Shown: positions 35,167-44,224 of the stretch, piece by piece
How positions within the stretch are numbered: the stretch's first letter is position 1
Layout of the letters: each line of letters opens with the position of its first letter
Assembly (NCBI RefSeq): GCF_024733565.1
Contig: NZ_JANIOC010000026.1
Location: 1-47,515 of the forward strand
Direction of reading: 5' to 3'
From: Rossellomorea sp. SC111
Lineage (GTDB): Bacteria; Bacillota; Bacilli; Bacillales; Bacillaceae_B
DNA length: 47,515 nt
Notes under the pieces: generated by a model
What the model saw: the letters and a program-made list of their open reading frames with translations, nothing else
The model's database searches: none
What the model was told of the DNA's origin: nothing
Position numbers and translations under genes: made by a program

Positions 35167-35643
35167 ATGTTATTAGGGAAAAAGAGAAAACTGGGAAGAA
35201 AAATCGACGAAATGACGGTCGGTGAAAAACTGACCCTGACTGAAAAAATTGAAGACAACGAACTGCTTCTATACCTTGGGCTCACAAATGATGCCAATCC
35301 ACTATATATCCAGCACGATTATGCTTCACAGACACCATTTAAAAAGCCGATCGTTCCCTCCATCATGCTGACGGGGATCATTACATCGGCAGTATCCAAA
35401 TATCTGCCGGGACCCGGCTCCCATATTGTGGAGCAAACCATTGAATTTCCAAAACCGGTCTATCATTACGCAACGGTTCAATTCCTGTTCGAAGTCACAG
35501 AAGTAAATCCACATAATCATCTGGTTACCATCCAGGTATCGGCCACGAACGAAGAGGATGAAAAGGTGATAAACGGCACCGTCAAGGTTTGTCCGCCTCA
35601 CCGCCTGGAAAAAATGAATAGTCATGCATTGGAAAACTTCTAA
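35167..35643 (+). CDS. MaoC-like hot-dog fold protein
   Basis: A 158-residue single hot-dog protein of the MaoC/(R)-specific enoyl-CoA hydratase group. The hydratase-2 motif is seen as YLGLTNDANPLYIQHDYA: the catalytic Asp-x-Asn-Pro part is kept, but the usual His after NPL is Tyr. The central helix (PIVPSIMLTGIITSAVSKYLPG) and C-terminal strands follow the family. Whether it is an active hydratase is therefore doubtful; it could act on another acyl-CoA or acyl carrier protein. ATG at 35167 has GGAGGTG 6 nt before it. The gene has its own promoter, an exact cre site and its own terminator, so carbon catabolite control of a lipid-related activity is likely. Confidence 0.83.
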   Translation: MLLGKKRKLGRKIDEMTVGEKLTLTEKIEDNELLLYLGLTNDANPLYIQHDYASQTPFKKPIVPSIMLTGIITSAVSKYLPGPGSHIVEQTIEFPKPVYHYATVQFLFEVTEVNPHNHLVTIQVSATNEEDEKVINGTVKVCPPHRLEKMNSHALENF

Positions 35644-35653
35644 TGAAGGAAAG

Positions 35654-35680
35654 GAGCTATGTGATCATAGCTCTTTTTTT
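35654..35680 (+). terminator. Terminator of the MaoC-like gene
   Basis: Perfect 8-bp stem GAGCTATG/CATAGCTC, 4-nt loop, then seven T. Confidence 0.95.
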
Positions 35681-35861
35681 ATGCGAAAATGATAAAGAAA
35701 TAGCTCGAAGTGCATCCTATAAAAAAATGGAGTGAAAAACTAAAAAGGATTAAATCTCTCTAAATGATGGTAAGCACAGAGAATTATATTATAATGAAAG
35801 TACAATTACATAAACAGTTTGGATGTTGGGGTTAATTTTCTTTGGTATGGAGGCACAATAA

Positions 35862-36578
35862 ATGAGCAAAAAAATCTTGGTAGTCGATGATGAACAGTCA
35901 ATCGCAACACTCTTGAAGTACAATCTGGAGCAATCCGGTTATTCGGTGACAACGGCACATGACGGTGCAGAGGGAAGGGATCTGGCGATTGAACAGTCCC
36001 CGGACTTGATCGTTCTTGACCTGATGCTTCCGTCCATGGATGGTATCGAGGTATGTAAAGAACTGAGGCAGAGAAAGATTAATATACCTATACTGATGTT
36101 AACGGCTAAGGATGATGAATTTGATAAAGTTCTTGGCTTGGAGCTTGGAGCCGATGACTATATGACGAAGCCGTTCAGTCCACGTGAGGTGGTTGCGAGG
36201 GTGAAGGCGATCCTTAGACGAAGCCAGGCCATTCGGGAAACGGAACCGGCTGCCGAGGAACAGACCGATTATAAGGAAGTCGGGGAATTGAAGGTGTATC
36301 CTGAACAATATGAGGCCTATTTCCAAGGAGAATTACTTGAACTGACACCGAAGGAATTCGAGCTTTTATTATATTTGACGGATAACAAAGGAAGAGTTCT
36401 GACGAGAGATCAGCTCTTGAGTGCCGTATGGAATTATGATTTTGCCGGAGATACAAGAATCGTGGATGTGCATATCAGCCACTTACGGGAAAAAATCGAG
36501 TCCAATACGAAGAAACCTACCTATATCAAAACCATCCGTGGTCTTGGGTATAAATTGGAGGAGCCTAAAAATCGATGA
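35862..36578 (+). CDS. phoP: Phosphate response regulator PhoP
   Basis: A 238-residue OmpR-type response regulator. The receiver has the acidic pair D9/D10, the phosphorylated D53 (LIVLDLMLPSMDG), T in MLTAKDD and K in DYMTKPF. The C-terminal winged helix (LTPKEFELLLYLTDNKGRVLTRDQLLSAVWNYDFAGDTR) binds TTAACA-type direct repeats. In Bacillus PhoP~P controls phosphate uptake, teichoic acid turnover and its own operon. A TATAAT lies at 35790-35795 upstream with a poor -35; no perfect PhoP box was seen there, but one lies downstream of phoR. The stop overlaps the phoR start by 4 nt. Confidence 0.95.
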   Translation: MSKKILVVDDEQSIATLLKYNLEQSGYSVTTAHDGAEGRDLAIEQSPDLIVLDLMLPSMDGIEVCKELRQRKINIPILMLTAKDDEFDKVLGLELGADDYMTKPFSPREVVARVKAILRRSQAIRETEPAAEEQTDYKEVGELKVYPEQYEAYFQGELLELTPKEFELLLYLTDNKGRVLTRDQLLSAVWNYDFAGDTRIVDVHISHLREKIESNTKKPTYIKTIRGLGYKLEEPKNR

Positions 36579-38374
36579 CCAAATTTAGAACAAAGCTCCT
36601 ATTTGCTCTAATTACTTTGATTATCGCTGTCTTAATTGGGCTTGGTCTGCTTTTGGGCCAGATTTTCAAGAACTTCTATTTAGATACATTTAACTCCAGG
36701 ATTGAAAAGGAGACAAGATTACTGGCAAGCTCCATAGAGGAGAACGGGACACCGAAAGAAATCAATCCGGATATGATTAAGGGATTGAGTGATATATTGG
36801 ATGTAAGAATTATGGTGCTTGATAAGACCGGGGATGTCGTCCATGATACGGATACGGCTGATTCAGTGGTTGGTCCACAGCAGAAGAAAATCGTACAGGA
36901 AATTCAGAAGAATTGGGATGTAAAGCAGAAGCATAAAAAACTGGTCACTTCAGGAAATGAATATCGGTATTATTGGTATCCATTGAAAAATGCAAACGAT
37001 GAAATGATGGGACTTCTCATTATGAGCGCAGAGGTCGATGCCCTGGAAAGAGGCACACAGCAAATCTGGTTTGTATTGTCCATTTCATTAGGCCTTGCCC
37101 TGGTCCTCATCATCATTCTTGGCTCAAGGATTACGGTGAGGTATACAAAGCCCATCGAATCAGCGACCAATGTGGCCATGGAGCTTGCCAAGGGGAATTA
37201 CCGAGCCAGGACCTACGAGGATCGTCTGGATGAAACGAGTATGCTCAGCACCTCCATCAATATATTAGCCAGAAACCTTCAGGAGATGGTCAATGCCCAG
37301 GAAATGCAGCAAGACCGCTTAACGACATTGATTGAAAATATGGGGAGTGCTCTCCTATTGATCGATCACCGGGGGTTTGTCGTCTTAACGAACAGGACGT
37401 TCAGGGACTTCTTCAACCTGGAGGAAAGCCAACTGAAGAAAGTACGGTATCATGAGGTGATTCACTATTCGGAAGTGAATAGGCTCGTAGAGGAAATCTT
37501 TATGACGGAGGAGCGGTTGCGAAAGCAGATTCTCCTTCCGTACAAGCTTGATCGAAAGCACTATGAAGTGTACGGGGCCCCGATTATCGGCAACAATGAT
37601 GTATGGAAAGGGATCGTCGTCGTATTCCATGACATCACCGAGCTTAAAAAGCTTGAACAGATGCGTAAAGATTTTGTAGCGAACGTGTCTCACGAATTGA
37701 AAACGCCGATCACCTCGATCAAAGGATTCTCAGAAACGCTATTGGACGGGGCGATGGATGATCCTGAAACGCTGAAATCCTTTTTAGACATCATTCTAAA
37801 GGAAAGTGACCGGCTGCAGTCCCTCATTCAGGATCTGCTGGAGTTGTCTAAAATTGAGAAGCAGGGATTCCAGCTATTCATTGAGGAAGTTGAAGTGGCA
37901 GGGCTGATAGAAGATGTGTTTCCGATTTTAAAAGAAAAAGCGAAGCCAAAGGACATTTCCCTTCATGCTGATTTCGAATCAAGGGGAACGGCAGAAGTGG
38001 ATTCCTACAGGTTAAAGCAGGTCTTCATCAACCTGATCAGCAATGCGATCGCTTATACTCCCAAAGGCGGAAATGTTTCGGTCACTGTAACGGAAGATCG
38101 TGATAAAGTATATGTTCAAGTAAAAGATAACGGAATGGGGATCAGCCAGGAAGAGCTCCCCCGCATCTTTGAACGTTTTTACCGGGTGGATAAAGCGAGA
38201 AGCCGCAATTCAGGTGGAACCGGTTTGGGCTTGGCGATTGTCAAGCACATCATTGAAGCTCACGAAGGTGATATTGAAGTGGAAAGCGAACTGGATAAAG
38301 GAACGACTTTCACTGTCACATTGAACAAATGGTCTTCATCCATCGCTCACGGTGGAAATCATGGAAAACCTTAG
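36575..38374 (+). CDS. phoR: Phosphate sensor histidine kinase PhoR
   Basis: A 599-residue membrane sensor kinase, partner of PhoP (B. subtilis PhoR about 579). Order: membrane helix 1 (LLFALITLIIAVLIGLGLLLG), an outside PAS-like domain (about residues 30-165), membrane helix 2 (IWFVLSISLGLALVLIIILG), HAMP, a cytoplasmic PAS domain (LTTLIENMGSALLLIDHRGF), the phosphoacceptor domain with H373 (ANVSHELKTPIT) and the ATPase domain (N box NLISNAIAY, then GMGISQEELPRIFERFYRVD and GGTGLGLAIV). It overlaps phoP by ATGA. Known to sense wall teichoic acid intermediates in B. subtilis; the same is expected here. Confidence 0.95.
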   Translation: MTKFRTKLLFALITLIIAVLIGLGLLLGQIFKNFYLDTFNSRIEKETRLLASSIEENGTPKEINPDMIKGLSDILDVRIMVLDKTGDVVHDTDTADSVVGPQQKKIVQEIQKNWDVKQKHKKLVTSGNEYRYYWYPLKNANDEMMGLLIMSAEVDALERGTQQIWFVLSISLGLALVLIIILGSRITVRYTKPIESATNVAMELAKGNYRARTYEDRLDETSMLSTSINILARNLQEMVNAQEMQQDRLTTLIENMGSALLLIDHRGFVVLTNRTFRDFFNLEESQLKKVRYHEVIHYSEVNRLVEEIFMTEERLRKQILLPYKLDRKHYEVYGAPIIGNNDVWKGIVVVFHDITELKKLEQMRKDFVANVSHELKTPITSIKGFSETLLDGAMDDPETLKSFLDIILKESDRLQSLIQDLLELSKIEKQGFQLFIEEVEVAGLIEDVFPILKEKAKPKDISLHADFESRGTAEVDSYRLKQVFINLISNAIAYTPKGGNVSVTVTEDRDKVYVQVKDNGMGISQEELPRIFERFYRVDKARSRNSGGTGLGLAIVKHIIEAHEGDIEVESELDKGTTFTVTLNKWSSSIAHGGNHGKP

Positions 38375-38378
38375 TCGT

Positions 38379-38446
38379 TTTTCACATCATTTACATTGTT
38401 TTTACATTAGATTTAAATTTAATTAACAATAGGGTGTTACGATACT
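38379..38446 (+). promoter_or_regulatory. PhoP box with four hexamers at exact 11-bp spacing
   Basis: TTTACA (38390), TTTACA (38401), TTTAAA (38412) and TTAACA (38423) repeat every 11 bp in the same orientation, as in PhoP~P sites (TT-A/T/C-ACA with 5-bp gaps). A weaker TTTTCA fits at 38379. Candidate -10 elements (TACGAT 38438 or GATACT 38441) follow. The site starts 5 bp after the phoR stop, and the first downstream element is a terminator at 38477. Confidence 0.7.
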
Positions 38447-38449
38447 AAG

Positions 38450-38511
38450 TGAAACCCCTTCATCCAAGGTGTTAAGAAAAGACGAGAACCAACCCCGTTC
38501 TCGTCTTTTCG
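38450..38511 (+). ncRNA. Candidate short PhoP-controlled RNA
   Basis: If transcription starts about 7 bp after the -10 candidate, the product would be ~60 nt and end at the strong terminator 38477-38511. No start codon with an SD lies inside. This is inferred from promoter and terminator only; the same stretch may be simply the phoPR terminator preceded by a promoter for read-through to hflK. Confidence 0.35.
38477..38511 (+). terminator. Strong terminator after phoR and the PhoP box
   Basis: Perfect 13-bp stem AAAAGACGAGAAC/GTTCTCGTCTTTT with a 7-nt loop; active on both strands by its A/T flanks. Confidence 0.93.
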
Positions 38512-38522
38512 CTATTTAACGA

Positions 38523-38536
38523 TGAAAACGCTCTCA
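38523..38536 (+). promoter_or_regulatory. Consensus CcpA cre site upstream of hflK
   Basis: TGAAAACGCTCTCA matches TGWAANCGNTNWCA at every position. It lies 109 bp before the hflK start and right after the terminator, so it should act on the hflKC promoter, which I could not place with certainty. Confidence 0.65.
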
Positions 38537-38645
38537 AATCCTCTTTTGTCATCTTCTCTTAATATTCTTGAAACCTTTTTGTCTTATGTCCGTATATCTT
38601 AGTAAGCAGAAAATAAGATATAGAGATGGAAAAGGGAGGGTGCAT

Positions 38646-39608
38646 ATGAGCTTGAAGCGTGTTTATACTGTAGCAGGAATGGTGCTTGCAGCCATTATTT
38701 TGATTGTTGTCCTACTGACATCCTGGTATACCGTTGATGAATCAGAGCAGGCGCTGGTGTTGACGTTCGGGGAAGCAGGCGAACCGGTTGTGGAGCCAGG
38801 GCTGCATTTCAAGATGCCGTGGCCGGTGCAGTCAGTGGAAGTCCTGTCGAAAGAAACATTCAGCCTTCAATTTGGATATGAAGAAAAAGACGGGAAAATC
38901 AAGGACTTTCCAAAAGAAACAAAGATGATCACCGGGGATGAATACATTGTACTTGCCGACCTTGTTGTACAGTGGAAAATCACGGATCCTGAGAGCTATT
39001 TATTCAACTCGGATAAACCGAAAGAAATCCTCTACGATGCAACTTCATCTTCGTTAAGAAGCATTATCGGAAGCTCATTGATCGATGATGCCTTAACCTC
39101 GGGGAAAGCCGAAATCGAGGCAGATGTAAGGGATTTATTGACTGAGTTGATCGATGATTACGATATCGGGATCTCCATTCTTGCGGTGAAGCTGCAGGAT
39201 GTTGAACTTCCAAATGCAGAGGTCCGCTCGGCGTTTACGGCCGTAACCGATGCAAGGGAAACGATGAATACGAAAATCAATGAAGCCAAGAAATACAGAA
39301 ATCAGCGGACCAACGAAGCCAAAGGGGAAAAGGATGCCGTCATATCAAGGGCCAAAGGGGATAAAATCGCACGTGTGGAGCAGGCACGCGGGGATGTAGC
39401 GGTGTTTGACAAATTGTACAATGAGTATAAATCAAATCCTGAGATTACAAGAAAGCGTCTCGTACTGGAAACACTTGAAAACGTCCTGCCAAATGCAGAA
39501 ATCTATATTATGAAAGACAGCGGGGAAACGTTGAAATACTTCCCGATCCGTCAAATGGAAAATCAACCACCTAAAGTGGAGAAGGAAGGAAGTGACGAGA
39601 ATGAGTGA
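38646..39608 (+). CDS. hflK: HflK-like SPFH-domain membrane protein
   Basis: A 320-residue SPFH/band-7 protein with one N-terminal membrane helix (VYTVAGMVLAAIILIVVLLTSW, residues 6-27). The SPFH domain starts at SEQALVLTFGEAGEPVVEPGLHFKMPWPVQSVEVL and is followed by a helical, charged region with E-A-K repeats (NEAKKYRNQRTNEAKGEKDAV). In E. coli HflK and HflC form a cage around the FtsH protease and control its access to membrane substrates. ATG at 38646 has AAAGGGAGGG upstream. It overlaps hflC by 8 nt. This pair between phoR and polA is not in the B. subtilis order, where phoR is next to polA. Confidence 0.88.
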   Translation: MSLKRVYTVAGMVLAAIILIVVLLTSWYTVDESEQALVLTFGEAGEPVVEPGLHFKMPWPVQSVEVLSKETFSLQFGYEEKDGKIKDFPKETKMITGDEYIVLADLVVQWKITDPESYLFNSDKPKEILYDATSSSLRSIIGSSLIDDALTSGKAEIEADVRDLLTELIDDYDIGISILAVKLQDVELPNAEVRSAFTAVTDARETMNTKINEAKKYRNQRTNEAKGEKDAVISRAKGDKIARVEQARGDVAVFDKLYNEYKSNPEITRKRLVLETLENVLPNAEIYIMKDSGETLKYFPIRQMENQPPKVEKEGSDENE

Positions 39609-40536
39609 TCAAAATGTATTTGATATCAATACAAAGAAAAAAGACCCGATCGAGTGGAAACGTTATACGAAATTAGGTATCTTTTTCGTGATTCTCATCG
39701 CTGTCCTCCTTCTCCTGTTCACGAGTCTCTTCATTGTCAAAGAAGGAGAATACAAAGTCGTCCGTCAGTTTGGGGAAGTGGTACGAATCGATAAAGAGCC
39801 GGGTATGAAATATAAAATCCCGTTCATCCAATCCGTCACGACTCTACCGAAGCACCAAATGACGTATGACGTGACGGAAGCAGAGATCAATACAAAAGAT
39901 AAAAAGCGGATGCTCATCGACAATTATGCCGTTTGGCGCATTGAAGACCCTCTTAAAATGATCAAAAATGCAAGAACGGTAATCAATGCCGAGACAAAGA
40001 TGGAAGAATTCATCTATTCAGTAGTCCGCTCCGAGCTTGGTCGATTGGAATATGATGAAATCATCAATGATGAGAAGTCTTCAAGAGGAAGTCTGAACGA
40101 TAAAGTAACTGACAAGGTGAATGAGCTGTTGCAGCGTGACAACTATGGAATCGTCGTTCAGGATGTTCGTATGAAGCGCACGGATCTCCCTGAAGCGAAT
40201 GAAAACTCCGTCTATACCCGTATGATTTCAGAACGGGACTCCAAAGCACAGGAATACCTGTCCATGGGGGATGCCGAAAAACAAAGGGTGACGGCTGAAA
40301 CCGATCGTGAAGTGAAAGAGCTGCTTGCAAAAGCCGGTGCGGATGCCAATGTGATCCGGGCCGAAGGAGAAGCCGAAGCCGCACAAATTTACAACAAATC
40401 CTTCTCGAAGGACCCGAGCTTCTATGACCTCTATAAAACACTCGAAACGTATAAGAAGACCGTGGATGATAAAACCGTCATCATCTTACCATCGGATTCG
40501 CCGTATGCGAGGTTGTTGATGGGGTATACCGAATAA
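39601..40536 (+). CDS. hflC: HflC-like SPFH-domain membrane protein
   Basis: A 311-residue SPFH protein, partner of the preceding HflK. A short N-terminal tail is followed by one membrane helix (LGIFFVILIAVLLLLFTSLFIV, about residues 22-44), then the SPFH domain (EGEYKVVRQFGEVVRIDKEPGMKYKIPF) and a helical region with LAKAGADANVIRAEGEAEAAQIYNKSFS, where the EGEAEAA stretch is typical of HflC. ATG at 39601 is used as start. Translational overlap with hflK supports a fixed ratio. A terminator follows before polA. Confidence 0.88.
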   Translation: MSDQNVFDINTKKKDPIEWKRYTKLGIFFVILIAVLLLLFTSLFIVKEGEYKVVRQFGEVVRIDKEPGMKYKIPFIQSVTTLPKHQMTYDVTEAEINTKDKKRMLIDNYAVWRIEDPLKMIKNARTVINAETKMEEFIYSVVRSELGRLEYDEIINDEKSSRGSLNDKVTDKVNELLQRDNYGIVVQDVRMKRTDLPEANENSVYTRMISERDSKAQEYLSMGDAEKQRVTAETDREVKELLAKAGADANVIRAEGEAEAAQIYNKSFSKDPSFYDLYKTLETYKKTVDDKTVIILPSDSPYARLLMGYTE

Positions 40537-40544
40537 CGTGAAGG

Positions 40545-40589
40545 AACTCTTGGAATTGGGTAGTTTACCTGATCTCCGGGAGTTTTTTT
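40545..40589 (+). terminator. Terminator of hflKC
   Basis: 10-bp outer stem AACTCTTGGA/TCCGGGAGTT (two G-U), inner GGTA/TACC helix, then TTTTTTT. Confidence 0.85.
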
Positions 40590-40676
40590 CTTGGATAAGG
40601 TCCCCGTTTTTCCTTTCATTCCCCAACATGATAGAATAACTATATAGAAACAAAAGCCTTTACAGGAGGTACTTAT

Positions 40677-43307
40677 ATGTCCAAAAAATTAGTCCTGATT
40701 GACGGTAACAGTATTGCTTACCGTGCATTCTTTGCCCTTCCTTTATTGAATAACGACAAGGGTGTACATACAAACGCGGTGTATGGTTTCACCACCATGC
40801 TCCAGAAAATACTCGAAGATGAAAAGCCGTCTCATATCCTGGTGGCTTTTGATGCGGGGAAAACGACGTTCCGCCATAAGACATTCACGGAATACAAAGG
40901 CGGCAGGCAGAAGACACCGCCGGAATTGTCCGAGCAATTCCCTTATATCAGGGAACTGTTGGATGCTTACGGTATCAAACGGTATGAAAAAGAAAACTAT
41001 GAAGCGGATGATATCATCGGGACACTCTCCCTTCAGGCTGAGTCTGACGGGTTCGAAGTGAAAGTGTACTCCGGGGATAAGGATTTGACCCAGTTGAGTT
41101 CCAAAGACACAACGGTGTGCATCACGAGAAAAGGAATCACGGATATCGAAGTGTATACACCCCAGCACATTAAAGAAAAATGGGAAATCACCCCTGACCG
41201 GATCATTGATATGAAAGGCTTGATGGGGGACAGCTCTGATAATATCCCTGGTGTACCCGGTGTCGGTGAGAAAACGGCCATCAAGCTCTTGAAGGAATTC
41301 GATTCTCTTGAAAAACTGCTGGAGTCCATCGACAAAGTGAGCGGAAAGAAACTGAAAGAGAAGCTTGAAGAAAATAAGGACCAGGCGATCATGAGTAAAG
41401 AGCTGGCCACGATCCTGAGAGAAGCTCCCATCGAAATCACGGTAGAAGAACTGAATTATGATGGCTGGGATGAAGTGAAACTGAAGGAAGTGTACCGGGA
41501 CCTTGGATTCAATTCACTCCTTGAAAAAATGGGGGAATCCGTTCAAGAGGAGCCCCAGCAGCTGGACGATATCTCCTTTGAAGTGGTGGAAACCATTTCA
41601 GACGAACACCTTTCAATTGAGAGCTCCCTCTACATCGAAATGCTTGAAGAGAATTATCATCTTGGTGAAGTCATCGGACTGAGTCTTCATAACGAAAATG
41701 GGACGATTTTCTTTACCCTTGAAACTGCATTGAAATCAGAAGCCTTTAAGAAATGGGCAGAAGATGAATCGAAGTCGAAGAACGTTTACAACTCAAAAGA
41801 GACCGTCGTTGCCCTGAAGCGACAAGGGATCGACATCAAAGGTATCGGGTTCGACCTGCTGCTCGCGTCTTATATCATAAATCCTTCTGAATCGAGTGAA
41901 GACTTTGCGTCCATTTCCAAGGGGCATGGTCAGCCATCCATCGAGTCGGATGAATCGGTTTATGGAAAAGGGGCCAAGCAGAAAATCCCTTCCACGGACG
42001 TATTATCCGAGCATCTTGCGAGAAAGGCAAGCATCCTTCAAGACTTGAAGGACACATGCATAAAAGAGTTGGAAGAAAATGATCTCTATCATTTATATAT
42101 GGAACTGGAATTACCTCTTGCCCTTATCCTGGCTGAGATGGAATTCACAGGTGTAAAAGTGGATCAAGATCGTTTGATGACCATGAAAGAAGAGCTTGCT
42201 CTCCGACTGGAAGAATTAGAAAAGAACATTCATGAACTGGCAGGAGAGAATTTCAATATCAATTCTCCGAAGCAGCTCGGCGTGATCCTTTTTGAAAAAC
42301 TGGGTCTACCGGTTGTGAAGAAAACGAAGACTGGTTACTCCACTTCCGCAGACGTATTGGAAAAACTGCAGTCCAAGCATGAAATCATTGATCACATCCT
42401 ACACTACCGTCAGTTAGGAAAGCTGCAATCCACTTATCTGGAAGGGTTACTGAAGGTCGTTCATAAAGATTCCAGCAAGATCCATACACGTTTCAACCAG
42501 GCCCTCACTCAAACGGGCCGGTTAAGCTCAACCGATCCGAACCTTCAAAACATTCCGATCCGACTGGAAGAAGGGCGGAAAATCCGTCAGGCTTTCATTC
42601 CTTCTGAAAAAGGGTGGGTCATGTTCGCTGCCGATTATTCACAGATCGAACTGCGGGTGCTCGCCCATATAGCGGGGGATGAGAAATTGGTTGAAGCCTT
42701 CCGTAATGATATGGACATTCATACGAAAACGGCCATGGACGTTTTTGGAGTGGAGAAGGACGAGGTCACATCCAATATGAGAAGGCATGCGAAAGCCGTT
42801 AACTTCGGGATCGTGTATGGGATCAGTGATTACGGACTGTCACAAAGCCTTGATATTTCACGGAAAGAAGCAGGGGAATTCATTAAGAAGTACTTAGAAA
42901 GCTTCCCGGGCGTGAAAGAATATATGGATGATATCGTACAGGATGCGAAACAGAAGGGATATGTGACGACATTGATGAATCGACGCCGTTACCTTCCTGA
43001 AATCACGAGTCGTAACTTCAATTTACGAAGCTTTGCTGAACGTACAGCGATGAACACACCGATCCAGGGAAGTGCAGCAGATATCATCAAGAAAGCCATG
43101 ATTGATATGGCAGCCCGTTTGAAGGAAGAGAATCTTCAAACACGAATGCTCTTACAGGTGCACGATGAATTGATCTTTGAAGCTCCTGAAGACGAAATCG
43201 AAACATTAAAGAAAATTGTTCCGGAAGTGATGGAGAGTGCAATGGAGCTTGAAGTTCCATTAAAGGTTGATTACTCTTACGGACAAACATGGTACGACGC
43301 GAAGTAG
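40677..43307 (+). CDS. polA: DNA polymerase I
   Basis: An 876-residue DNA polymerase I, with length equal to the Geobacillus enzyme. The N-terminal 5' nuclease (residues 1 to ~295; LVLIDGNSIAYRAF, YEADDIIGTL, GVPGVGEKTAIKLL) removes primers and flaps. The middle 3'-5' exonuclease-like domain lacks the acidic DxE pair of E. coli Pol I (LYIEMLEENYHLGEVIGLSL), so proofreading is not expected, as in other Bacilli. The polymerase has motif A FAADYSQIELR (D653), motif B RRHAKAVNFGIVYG and motif C LLQVHDELIF (D830). AGGAGG precedes the ATG. It acts in repair and Okazaki fragment processing; mutM follows after 24 bp. Confidence 0.97.
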   Translation: MSKKLVLIDGNSIAYRAFFALPLLNNDKGVHTNAVYGFTTMLQKILEDEKPSHILVAFDAGKTTFRHKTFTEYKGGRQKTPPELSEQFPYIRELLDAYGIKRYEKENYEADDIIGTLSLQAESDGFEVKVYSGDKDLTQLSSKDTTVCITRKGITDIEVYTPQHIKEKWEITPDRIIDMKGLMGDSSDNIPGVPGVGEKTAIKLLKEFDSLEKLLESIDKVSGKKLKEKLEENKDQAIMSKELATILREAPIEITVEELNYDGWDEVKLKEVYRDLGFNSLLEKMGESVQEEPQQLDDISFEVVETISDEHLSIESSLYIEMLEENYHLGEVIGLSLHNENGTIFFTLETALKSEAFKKWAEDESKSKNVYNSKETVVALKRQGIDIKGIGFDLLLASYIINPSESSEDFASISKGHGQPSIESDESVYGKGAKQKIPSTDVLSEHLARKASILQDLKDTCIKELEENDLYHLYMELELPLALILAEMEFTGVKVDQDRLMTMKEELALRLEELEKNIHELAGENFNINSPKQLGVILFEKLGLPVVKKTKTGYSTSADVLEKLQSKHEIIDHILHYRQLGKLQSTYLEGLLKVVHKDSSKIHTRFNQALTQTGRLSSTDPNLQNIPIRLEEGRKIRQAFIPSEKGWVMFAADYSQIELRVLAHIAGDEKLVEAFRNDMDIHTKTAMDVFGVEKDEVTSNMRRHAKAVNFGIVYGISDYGLSQSLDISRKEAGEFIKKYLESFPGVKEYMDDIVQDAKQKGYVTTLMNRRRYLPEITSRNFNLRSFAERTAMNTPIQGSAADIIKKAMIDMAARLKEENLQTRMLLQVHDELIFEAPEDEIETLKKIVPEVMESAMELEVPLKVDYSYGQTWYDAK

Positions 43308-43331
43308 TTCTAAGCAGAAGGAGGTGGCACA

Positions 43332-44156
43332 ATGCCTGAGCTGCCTGAAGTGGAAACAGTCAGAAGAACATTGGAGCTCCTTGTATCAGGTAAGAAAATA
43401 AAGGATGTCAGTGTCTTTTGGCCGAAAATGATCAAGAATCCCCCTGAAGCGGATGAATTCATTCATAGCTTGAGAGGGCAGGAAATTATCGAAATGAGAA
43501 GAAGAGGAAAATTTTTGATTTTTGATTGCAATGATGTTGCCCTCGTTTCCCATTTAAGAATGGAAGGGAAGTATAATCTGGCTGATCAGGGGGATCCCAT
43601 TGAAAAACACACCCATGTCATCTTTCACTTTACGGATGGAACGGAACTCAGATACCGTGATGTCCGGAAGTTTGGAACGATGCATCTGTTCAAGAAGGGG
43701 GAAGAATTATTGCACCTCCCCCTCCTACAATTGGGGCCGGAACCGTTCCTGTCAGAATTTACATCAGACTATCTCGCTGAAAAGCTTGGCAGGACTGAAA
43801 GAATCGTGAAAGCCACATTATTGGATCAGACGGTCCTGGTTGGCCTTGGGAATATATATGTAGATGAAGCCTTGTTCCGTGCAAGCATTCATCCCGACAG
43901 AAAATCAAAGTCCCTGTCCCGGAAAGAAATCGATCGGCTCCACAATGAAATTATTCACACTTTGACCGAAGCGGTGGAAATGGGCGGCAGCACGATCCGG
44001 TCTTACGTGAATTCAGAGGGGCAGATGGGGATGTTTCAACAGAACCTTTATGTGTACAGCAGGAAAGAAGAGCCGTGCCGAAACTGCGGTACCCCTATCG
44101 AAAAGAAAGTATCGGCGGGGAGGGGGACCCATTACTGCCCTCGCTGTCAGCAGTAG
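43332..44156 (+). CDS. mutM: Formamidopyrimidine-DNA glycosylase MutM (Fpg)
   Basis: A 274-residue bifunctional DNA glycosylase/AP lyase that removes 8-oxoguanine and formamidopyrimidines. PELPEVETV gives the catalytic Pro and Glu right after the removed Met. The helix-two-turn-helix region includes LVGLGNIYVDEALFRASIHP, and the C-terminal zinc finger is CRNCGTP...YCPRCQQ. GAAGGAGGTG precedes the ATG, 24 bp after polA, so both repair genes are probably made together. Length fits the family (about 274-276). Confidence 0.97.
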   Translation: MPELPEVETVRRTLELLVSGKKIKDVSVFWPKMIKNPPEADEFIHSLRGQEIIEMRRRGKFLIFDCNDVALVSHLRMEGKYNLADQGDPIEKHTHVIFHFTDGTELRYRDVRKFGTMHLFKKGEELLHLPLLQLGPEPFLSEFTSDYLAEKLGRTERIVKATLLDQTVLVGLGNIYVDEALFRASIHPDRKSKSLSRKEIDRLHNEIIHTLTEAVEMGGSTIRSYVNSEGQMGMFQQNLYVYSRKEEPCRNCGTPIEKKVSAGRGTHYCPRCQQ

Positions 44157-44224
44157 AAAGAACGTTTAACATTTGATAAGCCCTTACCATATAGTATTGT
44201 AATGATTTTCGGGAGGGCTATTAG

